DNA of 10,862 nt from Desulfobacterales bacterium (lineage in GTDB: Bacteria > Desulfobacterota > Desulfobacteria > Desulfobacterales > Desulfosalsimonadaceae): positions 1 through 10,862 of the forward strand of contig JAGYOT010000024.1 in the NCBI GenBank assembly GCA_018399455.1, in the 5' to 3' direction. Position 1 is the first letter of the stretch; each line of letters begins with the position of its first letter. The position numbers were made by a program, and so were the translations under genes. The notes under the pieces are model-generated. The model was not told the origin of the DNA. It saw only the letters and a list, made by a program, of their open reading frames with translations, and ran no database searches. Of this stretch, positions 1-8,907 are shown piece by piece.

Positions 1-1370
1 GCACGTCCCACAAACCACCAATACCCATCCTCATCAAAATAAGCCCGATCCCCGGTATAGTAATAGTTGCCGACAAAGGCCTCTTTCATTTTTTCCGGGG
101 CCCCGATGTATTCCGTGAACAGGCCAATCGCCCGCCACCGGTCCAGCCGGACCACAATATGGCCGACTTCCTCGGGTTTGGTGATTTCATTGCCCTCATC
201 ATCGGCCAGGGTAATATCGTGCATGAAGGACGGTTCACCAAAGGAGCCGGGACGCATTTTACCTTCCATCCAGGGCGCGTTGCCGATCATGGCGGTGGAT
301 TCGGTCTGTCCATAAAAATCACGGATTTCCGTGCCCGTAAATTTCTTCCAGTGATTAATAACCTCGGGGTTCAGGGGCTCTCCGGCGCCGACACATGATC
401 GCAGGGCTGAAAAATCAAACTGGGTAAGATCCAGTCCCACAAACGCCCGCCATGCGGTTGGAGGCGCACAGAAGGTGGCCACCTTGTATTTGCACACATA
501 ATCCAGGTAGGTTTTGGGGTCCAGTGCGCTGAAATTAAAGCCTGCAACAGTGGCTCCCATATTGAGAGGAGCGAAAAAGCTGCTCCATGCCCATTTGGCC
601 CAACCGGGAGCGGAGAGGTTGTGATGGACCTCGCCGGGCCGGATGCCGATGAACACAGCGCTGGAAAGGTGGCCGACCGGGTACGAGATGGCGCTTTGTC
701 CCACCATCTTGGCCAAACCCGTGGTGCCGGAGGTAAAAAAGCAGATCAATACATCGTCTCGCTTAACTTTAGCGCCATCCGCGGTATCCGACTCACCAGC
801 CAGTTCACCGTAGCTGACCCAGCCGTCTTTTTTGCCCAGTACAATTTTGACTTTGGGTTTGGCGCCGGTAGAGGCCAGAGCCTGATCAATAAGCTCCGCT
901 GCGTTTTCTTCGGCGAAAATGCTGTCCGGGGCAAGGTTCTCGAACCTGAACTCCAGTTCCCGGACAGTCATGGAGGTGGCCGTAGGGACGTTGATCAGGC
1001 CACCTTTTATGCAGGCCAGAGTGGAGATCCAGGTTTCCGGGACGATGGGGATCATCATGTACATGTTATGGCCCTTATCAACCCCCTTTTTGCGGAGTAA
1101 GTTGAGGCACTTGTTCGCTTCCCCGGCCAGCTCCCGGTACGATAAGGTCCGCTCCTGTCCTGAGGTCATGTCCGCCCATAACAGTGCCGGCTGATCGCCG
1201 CGTTCTTTTACATGAAGCCCTTCAAAGATTTCCTCCGCCCAGTTGAAGTGCGCCGGAAGCTCCATGTGGTTGAGCTTCTCGAAGAAAGCTTTTGCCTCCT
1301 TTTTGCGTTTCTCCATGTCGTCCGTGGTGTTGATTTCCATCGCTTCCTTGTAAATGCTTTCCAGTGCCAT
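1..1370 (-). CDS. Medium-chain-type acyl-CoA synthetase (AMP-forming), 3' end cut by window edge
   Basis: This is an ATP-dependent acid:CoA ligase of the ANL (AMP-binding) superfamily, which makes an acyl-adenylate and then the acyl-CoA in the cytoplasm. The visible 456 residues contain the P-loop TSGTTGLAK at about 213-221, FYGQTES at about 352-358 (A5) and YTGDRAYFDEDG at about 438-449 (A7, with the ribose-binding Asp441), and break off at the hinge region WWFVGR. The whole small C-terminal domain, with the catalytic Lys, lies outside the window; relatives are about 540-560 residues long. Ala220 replaces the commoner Pro before Lys221, which the family signature allows. The segment GWAKWAWSSFFAPL is typical of medium-chain acyl-CoA synthetases (MACS). 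The ATG follows AGGGAG by 7 nt. As last gene of the cluster, 159 bp after the crotonase gene, it probably activates the carboxylic acid fed into the pathway, perhaps isobutyrate or butyrate. The substrate is an inference. Confidence 0.9.
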   Translation of the reverse strand, partial: MALESIYKEAMEINTTDDMEKRKKEAKAFFEKLNHMELPAHFNWAEEIFEGLHVKERGDQPALLWADMTSGQERTLSYRELAGEANKCLNLLRKKGVDKGHNMYMMIPIVPETWISTLACIKGGLINVPTATSMTVRELEFRFENLAPDSIFAEENAAELIDQALASTGAKPKVKIVLGKKDGWVSYGELAGESDTADGAKVKRDDVLICFFTSGTTGLAKMVGQSAISYPVGHLSSAVFIGIRPGEVHHNLSAPGWAKWAWSSFFAPLNMGATVAGFNFSALDPKTYLDYVCKYKVATFCAPPTAWRAFVGLDLTQFDFSALRSCVGAGEPLNPEVINHWKKFTGTEIRDFYGQTESTAMIGNAPWMEGKMRPGSFGEPSFMHDITLADDEGNEITKPEEVGHIVVRLDRWRAIGLFTEYIGAPEKMKEAFVGNYYYTGDRAYFDEDGYWWFVGR

Positions 1371-1410
1371 CAGTGTTCTCCCTCTCATTTGGTTGTTGAA
1401 CAAATATTGA

Positions 1411-1458
1411 GTTTGCAAAATCTGCTCTATGAGGCAATTGTTTTTTGCGTTTGCAAAC
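1411..1458. repeat. Two copies of GTTTGCAAA in the gap before the acyl-CoA synthetase gene
   Basis: The 159-bp gap between the crotonase and synthetase genes holds the perfect 10-bp palindrome GTTTGCAAAC at 1449-1458 and a 9-of-10 copy, GTTTGCAAAA, at 1411-1420. The starts are 38 bp apart. Repeated palindromic sites upstream of a coding start can be regulator-binding sites. I do not recognise the motif as the site of a named regulator, and no convincing promoter with good -35 and -10 boxes is visible beside it. Confidence 0.3.
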
Positions 1459-1474
1459 CCTGTTTACAGACGCG

Positions 1475-1506
1475 AAAAAAAAACTGGTTCATATCTCCAA
1501 AACAGT
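1475..1506 (-). terminator. Weak terminator-like hairpin with T9 tract after the crotonase gene
   Basis: On the minus strand, beginning 24 nt past the crotonase stop codon, ACTG and CAGT arms (1503-1506 with 1483-1486) enclose an imperfect stem with an extra TT/AA pairing. The proximal arm is followed directly by nine T residues (minus strand, 1483-1475). The U tract is good but the stem is short and not GC-rich. At best this is a partial terminator that would lower expression of the synthetase gene relative to the upstream genes. Confidence 0.25.
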
Positions 1507-1529
1507 CTCCGCAGACTCAAGCCCGATGT

Positions 1530-2306
1530 TTAACGAAGCTTCCACTCCGGACTGCGCTTGTTCAAAAAGGCATCCACCCCCTCATGAGCGTCCTCGGTGC
1601 TGCAGAGCAGGGCAAAATGGTTATTCACCATTTCATAGGCTTTTTCATAATCCAGGTTTTCCATCTGGTAGAAGGATCTCTTTCCCAGCCGGACGGCCAG
1701 GGGACTCTTTTTGGCCAGTTTCCGGGCAAGGGCCAGTGTTTTCTCGGAGAGCTCATCTTTGGGAACCACATGGTTGATCAGACCGATACGATAAGCCTCC
1801 TCCGCGGTGATCATGTCACCGGTAAGCAGGAGTTCAAGGGCCTTTTTGCGGCCGAGATTTTTGGAAAGGGCAACAGCCGGCCCCATGCAGAAAAGGCCGA
1901 CATTGACCGCGGTAGCGCCGAAACGGGCGCCTTCCGCTGCAATCGCCAGATCCGCCGAGGCAACAACCCCGATGCCGTTTGCCACCGCCAGATCCTGGAC
2001 ACTTGCGATAACGGGCGTTCCCATGTTCGAGATGCGAACGCTCATGGCTTCCATCTGTCTCCCCCAAAAGTAGTAATCCAGGCATTTTTTGCCTTTGAGT
2101 TCATTGACATCGATGCCGGCGCAGAAGGCCTTGCCCTCGCCGGCGACAATGATGGCCAAGACGTTGGTATCGTTTTCAAATTCTTCCAGCGCGTCATTGA
2201 ATTCGACGGCTAATTCCGTATTGAAGGTATTGAGCCGATCCGGCCGGTTGAATGTGATAAATCCGATATGATCCTGTATTTCGGTCTTAATGGTGTCATA
2301 TCCCAT
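1530..2306 (-). CDS. Crotonase-fold protein, ECHDC3-like (annotated class: enoyl-CoA hydratase/isomerase)
   Basis: This 258-residue protein has the usual crotonase length and fold signature: the first oxyanion-hole strand GKAFCAGIDVNEL at about 58-70, and the second half VGLFCMGPAVAL at about 136-147 followed by the LLTGDMITAEEAYRIGLI helix region (160-177). VNVGLFC and the C-terminal pattern AFLNKRSPEW closely resemble the ECHDC3 group. Aligned by eye to rat mitochondrial enoyl-CoA hydratase, the two catalytic glutamates (Glu144 and Glu164) fall on Gly113 and Ala133, so ordinary hydratase chemistry is doubtful. Its place between acyl-CoA dehydrogenase and synthetase genes suggests it acts on a CoA thioester of the same route. 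The start is firm: AAGGAGG at 2314-2320 (minus strand) lies 7 nt before the ATG and directly after the stop of the upstream dehydrogenase gene, so the two are probably translationally coupled. Fold assignment is sure; the reaction is not. Confidence 0.9.
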   Translation of the reverse strand: MGYDTIKTEIQDHIGFITFNRPDRLNTFNTELAVEFNDALEEFENDTNVLAIIVAGEGKAFCAGIDVNELKGKKCLDYYFWGRQMEAMSVRISNMGTPVIASVQDLAVANGIGVVASADLAIAAEGARFGATAVNVGLFCMGPAVALSKNLGRKKALELLLTGDMITAEEAYRIGLINHVVPKDELSEKTLALARKLAKKSPLAVRLGKRSFYQMENLDYEKAYEMVNNHFALLCSTEDAHEGVDAFLNKRSPEWKLR

Positions 2307-2320
2307 TCGGAAACCTCCTT

Positions 2321-3478
2321 TTAGTTTTCTTTGCGTTTTTTCCGGTCCCCCAGCACTTCATTGGCAATCACGATTCTTTGTACCTGGGAAGTCCCTTCAT
2401 AAATCGTCAGTACCCGGGCGTCTCTGTAAAAGCGCTCCACCGGGAATTCCCGGGTATAGCCGTAGCCGCCGTGAATTTGAAGCGCCTGACCGGCCACGCG
2501 GTTGGCCATTTCCGAGGCATAGAGTTTGGCCATGGAGGCTTCCTTGCTGCATCGCTCCCCAAGGTCCTTTTTGGCGGCTGCATTTAAGACCAGGAGGCGG
2601 GCAGCCTCCACCTCTGTAGCCATATCTGCAATCATCCAGCGAAGGCCCTGGTTCTGAGCTATCGGACGGCCAAACTGGACCCGCTGTTTGGCGTAGCCGG
2701 TCGCTTCGTCCAGAGCGGCCTGGCCGAGACCCACTGCCAGTGCAGCAATACCGATCCGGCCGTCGTCCAGTCCGGACATGGCAACCAGAAAGCCGTCCCC
2801 TTCGTTTCCCAGCAGATGATCCGCAGGCACCCGGCAGTCGGAGAAAAGCAGATCCGTCGTGTCCGAGGCGCACTGGCCCATTTTATCCTCCAGGCGTCCG
2901 GTTGAAAAGCCCTCCATTTCACGCGTGACAAGAAAAGCGGAAATTCCTTTGTGGCCGGTATCCGGGTCTGTTTTGGCCAGTACAATAAACAGCTTCGAGG
3001 TGGCGCCGCCGGTAATCCACCGTTTGGTGCCGTTTAAAATATAATGGTCTCCCCTTTTCTCCGCAGATGTGGTCAAACTTGCCGGATCGGATCCGGACTC
3101 GGGCTCGGAGAGGGCAAAGGAGCAGATGAATTCGCCTGCGGCCATGGGCTCAAGATACTTTTTTTTCTGTTCTTCAGTTCCGAATCGAAGCAGGCTTCCG
3201 CAACAGATGGAGTTGTGCACCGACATGATCACAGCGGTAGAGGCACAGGAATAGGCGATTTCACTCATGGCCAGGGCATAGGAAACCGTATCCATGTCCT
3301 CGCCCCCGTATTCCTCCGGGACAAGCATCCCCAGAAGCCCCAGCTCCCCCATTTTTTTCAGGCTCGTTTCCGGGTATTCATGGTTTTGATCCCGTTCGGC
3401 GGCAAGCGGGGCTAATTCTTTGCGGGCAAACTCCCGGGCCATTTTTTGAATCATGGCCTGTTCTTTGTTGAGCTGCAT
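2321..3478 (-). CDS. Short-chain-type acyl-CoA dehydrogenase (butyryl-CoA dehydrogenase-like)
   Basis: This FAD flavoprotein oxidises an acyl-CoA to the trans-2-enoyl-CoA and passes electrons to electron-transfer flavoprotein. Its 385 residues match the family's usual length. Visible marks are the first family signature ALSEPESGSD at 122-131, the FAD-side segment RWITGG at 153-158, the second signature QIHGGYGYTREFPVERFYRD at 334-353, and IYEGTSQVQR at 359-368, in which Glu361 is the expected catalytic base, as in short-chain and butyryl-CoA dehydrogenases. It lies 17 bp after hbd and 14 bp before the crotonase gene, so it is almost certainly co-transcribed with them. In this setting the likely substrate is butyryl-CoA produced by IcmF. 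Isobutyryl-CoA or another short acyl-CoA cannot be excluded from sequence alone. AAGGGG about 10 nt upstream serves as the ribosome-binding site. No etfAB genes are in the window. Confidence 0.95.
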   Translation of the reverse strand: MQLNKEQAMIQKMAREFARKELAPLAAERDQNHEYPETSLKKMGELGLLGMLVPEEYGGEDMDTVSYALAMSEIAYSCASTAVIMSVHNSICCGSLLRFGTEEQKKKYLEPMAAGEFICSFALSEPESGSDPASLTTSAEKRGDHYILNGTKRWITGGATSKLFIVLAKTDPDTGHKGISAFLVTREMEGFSTGRLEDKMGQCASDTTDLLFSDCRVPADHLLGNEGDGFLVAMSGLDDGRIGIAALAVGLGQAALDEATGYAKQRVQFGRPIAQNQGLRWMIADMATEVEAARLLVLNAAAKKDLGERCSKEASMAKLYASEMANRVAGQALQIHGGYGYTREFPVERFYRDARVLTIYEGTSQVQRIVIANEVLGDRKKRKEN

Positions 3479-3495
3479 ATCGGATATACCCCTTA

Positions 3496-4347
3496 TTATT
3501 TATAGTCGTAAACGCCTTTCCCGGTTTTTCTGCCCAGCCATCCGGCATTCACATAGGATTTTAATAGCGGGCAGGGCCGGTATTTGGGATCTCCGTAACC
3601 GTCCTGGAGCACCTCAAGAATGGAGAGCACCGTGTCAAGACCGATCAGGTCAGCCAGGGCCAGGGGCCCCATGGGGTGATTCATGCCCAGTTTCATGATC
3701 TGATCGATGCCCTCAGCGGTGGCAACACCTTCATAGAGTTCCCACAGGGCTTCATTGAGCATGACCATGAGCACCCGGTTGGATACAAAACCGGGGACAT
3801 CCCGGCATTCAACCGGCGTTTTTCCCATGGCTTCGGCGGTGTTCCGGATGGTATCCGTGACATCCGAATCTGTTGCCAGCCCGTTGATGATTTCCACAAG
3901 CTTCATTACCGGCACAGGATTCATAAAATGCATACCGATCACCCTTTCAGGTCGGCTGGTATGCGCGGCAATCGAGGTGATGGGAAGAGACGAGGTGTTG
4001 GATGCGAGGATGGCATGGGATGGCGCGGTCTGATCAAGTTTTTTGAAAATCTCGGCCTTGATTTCCATTTTTTCAATGGCCGCTTCGATGACAAGGTCGC
4101 ATTCTGCTGCCGGAGCAAGCTCTACGGCTGGCTGAATCCGTTCCATCACGCCCGCTTTTTCTTCAGGGCTGATTTTTTCTTTTTTTACCATTCGCTCCAG
4201 ACCGGCTGATATCCCGGCCAGTCCTTTGTCCACCAGATCCTGCGAGATGTCGTTTAAATGGACCTTGTATCCGCTTTGAGCCGCCACCTGGGCAATCCCG
4301 CTGCCCATCTGGCCGGCGCCGACGACCATAATAGTTTTAATCTCCAT
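3496..4347 (-). CDS. hbd: 3-hydroxybutyryl-CoA dehydrogenase
   Basis: This enzyme oxidises 3-hydroxybutyryl-CoA to acetoacetyl-CoA with NAD(P)+, and can run in reverse. The 283-residue length is that of the stand-alone bacterial Hbd enzymes. The N-terminal Rossmann fold begins at once with [13 protein letters not shown] (GxGxxG at 10-15). The active-site residues expected for the family are present: Ser119 in SNTSS, His140 in GMHFMNPVP, Glu152, and Asn190 in DVPGFVSNR. The C-terminal dimerisation domain carries [17 protein letters not shown] (222-238). The protein ends [12 protein letters not shown], a normal Hbd terminus, so it is full length. AAGGAA about 8 nt before the ATG is the ribosome-binding site. 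It sits 57 bp after the thiolase gene and 17 bp before the acyl-CoA dehydrogenase gene, the usual company for butyrate or crotonate metabolism. Confidence 0.96.
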   Translation of the reverse strand: MEIKTIMVVGAGQMGSGIAQVAAQSGYKVHLNDISQDLVDKGLAGISAGLERMVKKEKISPEEKAGVMERIQPAVELAPAAECDLVIEAAIEKMEIKAEIFKKLDQTAPSHAILASNTSSLPITSIAAHTSRPERVIGMHFMNPVPVMKLVEIINGLATDSDVTDTIRNTAEAMGKTPVECRDVPGFVSNRVLMVMLNEALWELYEGVATAEGIDQIMKLGMNHPMGPLALADLIGLDTVLSILEVLQDGYGDPKYRPCPLLKSYVNAGWLGRKTGKGVYDYK

Positions 4348-4404
4348 TGTCTTATTCCTTCAAGAATCTATGGGTAATCGATAATTCGCCTTTCCGGGAA
4401 GCCA

Positions 4405-5580
4405 TCACCGTTTAACGACCATTGCAACAGCCTCTCCTCCTCCCAAACACAGGGATGCCACGCCCGTCTTCAGGTCGCGCCGCATCATTTCATAAATAAG
4501 AGTTACCAGAACCCGGCAACCGCTGGCGCCGATGGGGTGGCCCAGGGCAACCGCGCCGCCGTTGACGTTGACGTTGTCCGTATTCAGGGAAAGTTCCCGG
4601 AGAACTGCAACGGTGGAGCCTGAAAAGGCCTCGTTGACCTCATAAAGATCAATGTCAGAGAGGCTTTTGCCTTCTTTTTTAAGACAACGCGGGATGGCAT
4701 ACATGGGTGCCATGAGCACGTACTTCATATCAATGCCGGCCGAAGCCTGAGCGCCGACGGTGGCAAGGATCTGACAGCCAAGTTTTTCGGCCTTTTCCCG
4801 CGACATTACAACTACAGCCGCAGCCCCGTCGCTGATAATCGAGGAGTTGCCTGCAGTGGCAAATCCCTCTTTCTGAAATGCCGGCCGCATTTTGGAAAGG
4901 GTCTCAAAGTCAGTGGGGCGGGCGGTTTCATCTTTTTTAAATTCAAAGGGTTTCCCCTTCCTGTCCTTTGCGGCAACGGTCATGGTCTCTGCGTCGAAGC
5001 GCCCGGAAGCAATCGCATCAAGAGCCCTTTTATAAGACATTTCCGCGAAACGATCCTGGTCTTCCCTGCTGACACCGTATTTTTCAGAACACAGATCGTT
5101 TGAAATCCCCATGTGGAAATCATTGACAATGTCCCAAAGTCCGTCATGCACCATATGGTCTTCAATACGTCCCTGGCCCATGCGGTAGCCGAAGCGGGCA
5201 TTTTCCATGTAATAGGGCGCCATGCTCATGTTTTCCATCCCCCCGGCGACCACGACCTCGGCATCCCCGCAGTAGATGGCATGGGCCGCCAGCATGACGG
5301 ATTTAAGCCCCGAGCCGCAAACCTTGTTGACCGTAATGCAGCCCACATCCCAATCAAGCCCGGCCCGGACCGCGGCCTGCCGCCCCGGATTCTGTCCATA
5401 GCCGCATGGCAGGACCATGCCCATAATGACCTCATCGACTTGTTTATTTTCTATGCCGGACCGGTTTAGGGCCTCGGTTATCACCATGGCGCCCAGATCT
5501 GTTGCGCCCGTATTGGTCAGTGAACCATTAAATGAGCCGAGCGGTGTTCGGACCGCTCCGACAATGACGGCTTCTTTCAT
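4405..5580 (-). CDS. thl: Acetyl-CoA acetyltransferase (thiolase)
   Basis: A 391-residue thiolase, which cleaves acetoacetyl-CoA with CoA into two acetyl-CoA, or condenses them in reverse. All catalytic residues are seen: Cys88 in NKVCGSGLKS (acyl-enzyme nucleophile), Asn316 in VNEAFS, His348 in NGGAVALGHPIGASG, and Cys378 in CLGGGEAVA. The numbering agrees almost residue for residue with the well-studied Zoogloea biosynthetic thiolase (Cys89, His348, Cys378), so the protein is complete and likely active. The ATG is preceded by GGAG at 5 nt. It lies 40 bp downstream of icmF and 57 bp upstream of hbd. In this cluster it would carry out the last step, releasing acetyl-CoA for oxidation. Short-chain acetoacetyl-CoA specificity is inferred from similarity and context; a somewhat broader 3-ketoacyl-CoA range is possible. 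Confidence 0.95.
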   Translation of the reverse strand: MKEAVIVGAVRTPLGSFNGSLTNTGATDLGAMVITEALNRSGIENKQVDEVIMGMVLPCGYGQNPGRQAAVRAGLDWDVGCITVNKVCGSGLKSVMLAAHAIYCGDAEVVVAGGMENMSMAPYYMENARFGYRMGQGRIEDHMVHDGLWDIVNDFHMGISNDLCSEKYGVSREDQDRFAEMSYKRALDAIASGRFDAETMTVAAKDRKGKPFEFKKDETARPTDFETLSKMRPAFQKEGFATAGNSSIISDGAAAVVVMSREKAEKLGCQILATVGAQASAGIDMKYVLMAPMYAIPRCLKKEGKSLSDIDLYEVNEAFSGSTVAVLRELSLNTDNVNVNGGAVALGHPIGASGCRVLVTLIYEMMRRDLKTGVASLCLGGGEAVAMVVKR

Positions 5581-5620
5581 CGCATCTCCATTATAGTAAA
5601 TATTAATAAAATTTAAATGA

Positions 5621-8600
5621 TTACATATTACGCCGATATTTGCCGCCTACTTCGTAAAGCGCCTGAGTAATCTGACCGATTGAGCAGCACCGCACGGTGT
5701 GCATCAGTTCGGCGAAAATATTGTCTCCGGAAATTACGGTATCTTTCAGGCGTTTCAGGGCTTCCGGTGAATACGCCTTGTTTTTTTCAACAAAGCTGTT
5801 CAAACGCTCTAACTGGGACTGCTTCTCGTCTTCCGAGGCCCGCGAGAGCTCCAAATCACCCACCTCATACTCGCCGCTGGGATTAAGAAAGGTGTTAACC
5901 CCCATAATGGGAAGATCGCCGGTATGTTTCAGATATTCGTAATACATGGATTCGTCCTGGATTTTGCTGCGCTGGTAGCCGCGTTCCATGGCGCCCTGAA
6001 CGCCGCCCCGGGAAGTGATCCGGTCAAATTCAGCAAGCACGGCTTCTTCCACAAGATCCGTCAGGGTCTCGATGATGAAGCTGCCCTGATTCATGTTTTC
6101 GTTTTTGGTCAGGCCATACTCGTGGTTTAAGATCAACTGGATGGCGAGCGAGCGGCGGACCGCTTCAGCCGATGGCGTGGTCACGGCCTCGTCGTAGGCA
6201 TTGGTGTGCAGGCTGTTGCAGTTGTCGTAGATGGCGTAAAGGGCTTGCAGCGTGGTGCGGATATCATTGAACTGGATTTCCTGCGAGTGAAGCGAACGGC
6301 CGGAGGTCTGGATATGGTATTTGAGCATCTGCGAGCGCACATTCGCCCCGTATTTTTCCCGCATGGCCACGGCCCATATCCGCCTGGCCACGCGACCGAT
6401 AACGCTGTATTCCGGATCCATTCCGGATGAGAAGAAATAGGAGAGATTGGGGGCAAAGGAATCAATCGGCATGCCACGCGAGAGATAGTACTCGACAAAG
6501 GTAAATCCGTTGGCCAGGGTGAAGGCCAGCTGGGAAATCGGGTTGGCGCCGGCCTCTGCAATATGATAGCCGGAAATGGAAACGGAGTAGAAATTTTTCA
6601 CATCGTGGTCGATAAAATACTGCTGAATGTCGCCCATCATCTTAAGGGCGAAATCAATGGAGAAAATACAAGTGTTCTGTCCCTGATCCTCCTTTAAAAT
6701 GTCGGCCTGTACGGTTCCCCGGACGTTGGATACAACCCGCTGTTTGATCTCTTCGGCTTCTGCGTCTGTGGGTTTTCTTCCGTTTTCCTCTTCAAACCGG
6801 TCCTTTTGCTGATCAATGGCAGTATTGAAGAACATGGCCAGCATAATGGGGGCCGGCCCGTTGATGGTCATGGATACCGAGGTACTGGGGGCGGCCAGGT
6901 CAAAACCGCCGTAAAGAATTTTGACATCCTCCAGGTTGCAGATGCTGACTCCGGCGTTGCCTACCTTGCCGTAGATATCCGGCCGGAGATCCGGATCAAA
7001 GCCGTACAGGGTCACCGAATCGAAGGCGGTTGAAAGCCGTTTGGCGGGGGAGTGCTCGGAAAGGAGCTTAAATCGCCGGTTGGTCCGTTCCGGGTTGCCT
7101 TCTCCGGCAAACATTCGGGTCGGGTCCTCGTCGCTTCGCTTCAGTGGATAGACCCCTGCGGTAAAAGGAAACCGGCCGGGGACGTTTTCCCTCCGCATCC
7201 AGGAATAGAGGTCAGCGGGATCCGTGAATCGCGGCAGGGCAATCTTGGGGATGTCTAATTGAGAAAGCGATCGGGTGTATAAAGGCATCCGGATTTCCCG
7301 GTCCCGGACCTTGTAGACGTATTCGTCGCCTGAGTAATCCTCCTTGATGTGCTGCCATTCGTCAGTCAGCTTCCGGGTTTCCGGATTGAGGCGTTCCTCT
7401 GCGGCTTCAACTTCGGCTTTAAGCCGTTCCATAAGGGTTTGTGTATCCCCGGAGAGATCGCTTCCGGAAATCTGCTCGGCGGTCTGCTTGATATGCCAGG
7501 CGCGCCTTAGGACCTGGGCCTGTTGTTGGGTCTCTTCGTGGTACTTATGCAGTGTCTCCGAAATTTCCGACAGGTAGCGGGTCCGGTCCGGCGGGACCAG
7601 GATGGACTTGGAACTCGATACCTTGATATCGCTTGCCGGAAAGCTCGACGTGTAAGAAACTCCGGTTTTTTCAGAGAGCAGCCTGATCAGATGCTGGTAC
7701 ATGGCGGTGACGCCGTCGTCGTTGAATTTGGCCGCGATGGTACCGAAAACGGGCATATCGGCTACGTTCTGGTCAAACGCCTTTCTGTTCCGCTGGACCT
7801 GCTTGCGAATGTCGCGAAGGGCGTCTTCACTGCCTTCCTTGTCAAACTTGTTGATCACTACCAGGTCCGCATAATCGAGCATGTCGATTTTTTCAAGCTG
7901 GGTGGAGGCCCCGTAGTCGCTGGTCATAACATAAACGGACAGGTCGGTTAAATCGAAAACGTTGGAGGAGCCCTGACCGATGCCGGCGGTTTCAACAATA
8001 ATCAGATCCATTTTGGCCGCCTTCAGGATATCAACCGCATCGGGCAGCACCAGGGGAAGTTCCTGGCTGGTGCGGCGCACGGCCATACTGCGCAGATATA
8101 CCCTCGGGGTATCAATGGCGTTCATGCGGATACGGTCGCCCAGAAGCGCGCCCCCCGTCTTTCGGCGCGACGGGTCGCAGCAGAGGATGCCGATCTGAAG
8201 CTCCGGATGGTCATAGAGAAACCGTTGCACCAGTTCATCTGTCAGCGAGGATTTCCCCGCACCTCCCGTCCCGGTAAGTCCGACAACGGGAATTTTGGTT
8301 CCCGGCATTTCGTCTTTGATCCGTGCCCGCAATTCCTGGATTTTGTTGTCATCCCGTGAAAGTGCGAGTTCAGCGGTCGAGATCAGCCGGCTGATGGCTG
8401 CCGGGTTCTCCCGGTCCGGGGCCTGGGTGTTGATATGGTCCCAATCTACGGTGGAGAAGTCCATCCGCTCCATCATGTCGTTTATCATGCCCTGGAGCCC
8501 CATCTTGGCGCCGTCGGCCGGTGAGTAAATTCTTGTGATCCCGTATGCTTCCAGTTCGCTGATCTCATCCGGAACGATCACGCCGCCTCCGCCGCCGAAA

Positions 8601-8893
8601 ATTTTGATTTGCGAAGCCCCCTTTTCGAGCAGCATGTCATACATATACTTGAAAAATTCCATGTGCCCGCCCTGGTAGGAGGAGATGGCGATACCCTGCG
8701 CGTCCTCTTCAATGGCGGCGTCTACAATTTCTGCAACGGATCGGTTGTGGCCTAAATGGATGACTTCAGCGCCGGTGTCCTGGAGAATGCGGCGCATAAT
8801 GTTGATGGCGGCATCGTGGCCGTCAAAAAGCGAGGTGGCGGTCACGACACGGATAGGGTGTTTGGATTGGTATGTTTCGGTTTCTTTACTCAT
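5621..8893 (-). CDS. icmF: Fused isobutyryl-CoA mutase (IcmF) with internal G-protein chaperone domain
   Basis: This 1090-residue adenosylcobalamin enzyme interconverts isobutyryl-CoA and n-butyryl-CoA. The domain order is the IcmF order. First is an N-terminal B12-binding domain (about 13-145), with DGH at 24-26 giving the cobalt-ligating His26, and a glycine run at 100-104. Next is a MeaB-like GTPase (about 195-410) with P-loop GTGGAGKSS at 208-216, ETAGIGQG at 301-308 and NKFD at 348-351. A helical linker follows, then the mutase barrel from about 535 to the end. Lining up with methylmalonyl-CoA mutase, the substrate-choosing pair Tyr89/Arg207 becomes Phe595 (in RMFAGEG) and Gln739 (in GQNTCIF). 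That is the isobutyryl type, equivalent to Phe598/Gln742 of the Cupriavidus IcmF. His777 in SISGYH matches the conserved active-site His. Total length is as expected (relatives about 1086-1093). It is the first gene of the cluster, with AAGGAG 7-8 nt before the ATG, and links the branched acyl-CoA to straight-chain beta-oxidation. Confidence 0.96.
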   Translation of the reverse strand: MSKETETYQSKHPIRVVTATSLFDGHDAAINIMRRILQDTGAEVIHLGHNRSVAEIVDAAIEEDAQGIAISSYQGGHMEFFKYMYDMLLEKGASQIKIFGGGGGVIVPDEISELEAYGITRIYSPADGAKMGLQGMINDMMERMDFSTVDWDHINTQAPDRENPAAISRLISTAELALSRDDNKIQELRARIKDEMPGTKIPVVGLTGTGGAGKSSLTDELVQRFLYDHPELQIGILCCDPSRRKTGGALLGDRIRMNAIDTPRVYLRSMAVRRTSQELPLVLPDAVDILKAAKMDLIIVETAGIGQGSSNVFDLTDLSVYVMTSDYGASTQLEKIDMLDYADLVVINKFDKEGSEDALRDIRKQVQRNRKAFDQNVADMPVFGTIAAKFNDDGVTAMYQHLIRLLSEKTGVSYTSSFPASDIKVSSSKSILVPPDRTRYLSEISETLHKYHEETQQQAQVLRRAWHIKQTAEQISGSDLSGDTQTLMERLKAEVEAAEERLNPETRKLTDEWQHIKEDYSGDEYVYKVRDREIRMPLYTRSLSQLDIPKIALPRFTDPADLYSWMRRENVPGRFPFTAGVYPLKRSDEDPTRMFAGEGNPERTNRRFKLLSEHSPAKRLSTAFDSVTLYGFDPDLRPDIYGKVGNAGVSICNLEDVKILYGGFDLAAPSTSVSMTINGPAPIMLAMFFNTAIDQQKDRFEEENGRKPTDAEAEEIKQRVVSNVRGTVQADILKEDQGQNTCIFSIDFALKMMGDIQQYFIDHDVKNFYSVSISGYHIAEAGANPISQLAFTLANGFTFVEYYLSRGMPIDSFAPNLSYFFSSGMDPEYSVIGRVARRIWAVAMREKYGANVRSQMLKYHIQTSGRSLHSQEIQFNDIRTTLQALYAIYDNCNSLHTNAYDEAVTTPSAEAVRRSLAIQLILNHEYGLTKNENMNQGSFIIETLTDLVEEAVLAEFDRITSRGGVQGAMERGYQRSKIQDESMYYEYLKHTGDLPIMGVNTFLNPSGEYEVGDLELSRASEDEKQSQLERLNSFVEKNKAYSPEALKRLKDTVISGDNIFAELMHTVRCCSIGQITQALYEVGGKYRRNM

Positions 8894-8907
8894 ATGGCTC
8901 TCCTTTT

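Noticed and set aside
621..1100. Plus-strand open frame of 159 codons
   Set aside because: Antisense to the acyl-CoA synthetase, whose conserved motifs are in the minus-strand frame here.
1212..2213. Plus-strand open frame of 333 codons opposite the crotonase gene
   Set aside because: It runs antisense to a clear crotonase with recognisable motifs, spans the intergenic gap and the next gene's start, and resembles no protein I know. It is a shadow of GC-rich coding sequence.
5590..5595. TATAAT on the minus strand just before the thiolase gene
   Set aside because: The 40-bp gap is AT-rich, there is no acceptable -35 box, and a start there would fall at or inside the ribosome-binding site. An internal promoter is unlikely.
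5621..8893. Reading the long gene as methylmalonyl-CoA mutase plus a separate MeaB
   Set aside because: The frame is continuous over all three domains and the substrate pair is Phe/Gln, not Tyr/Arg.
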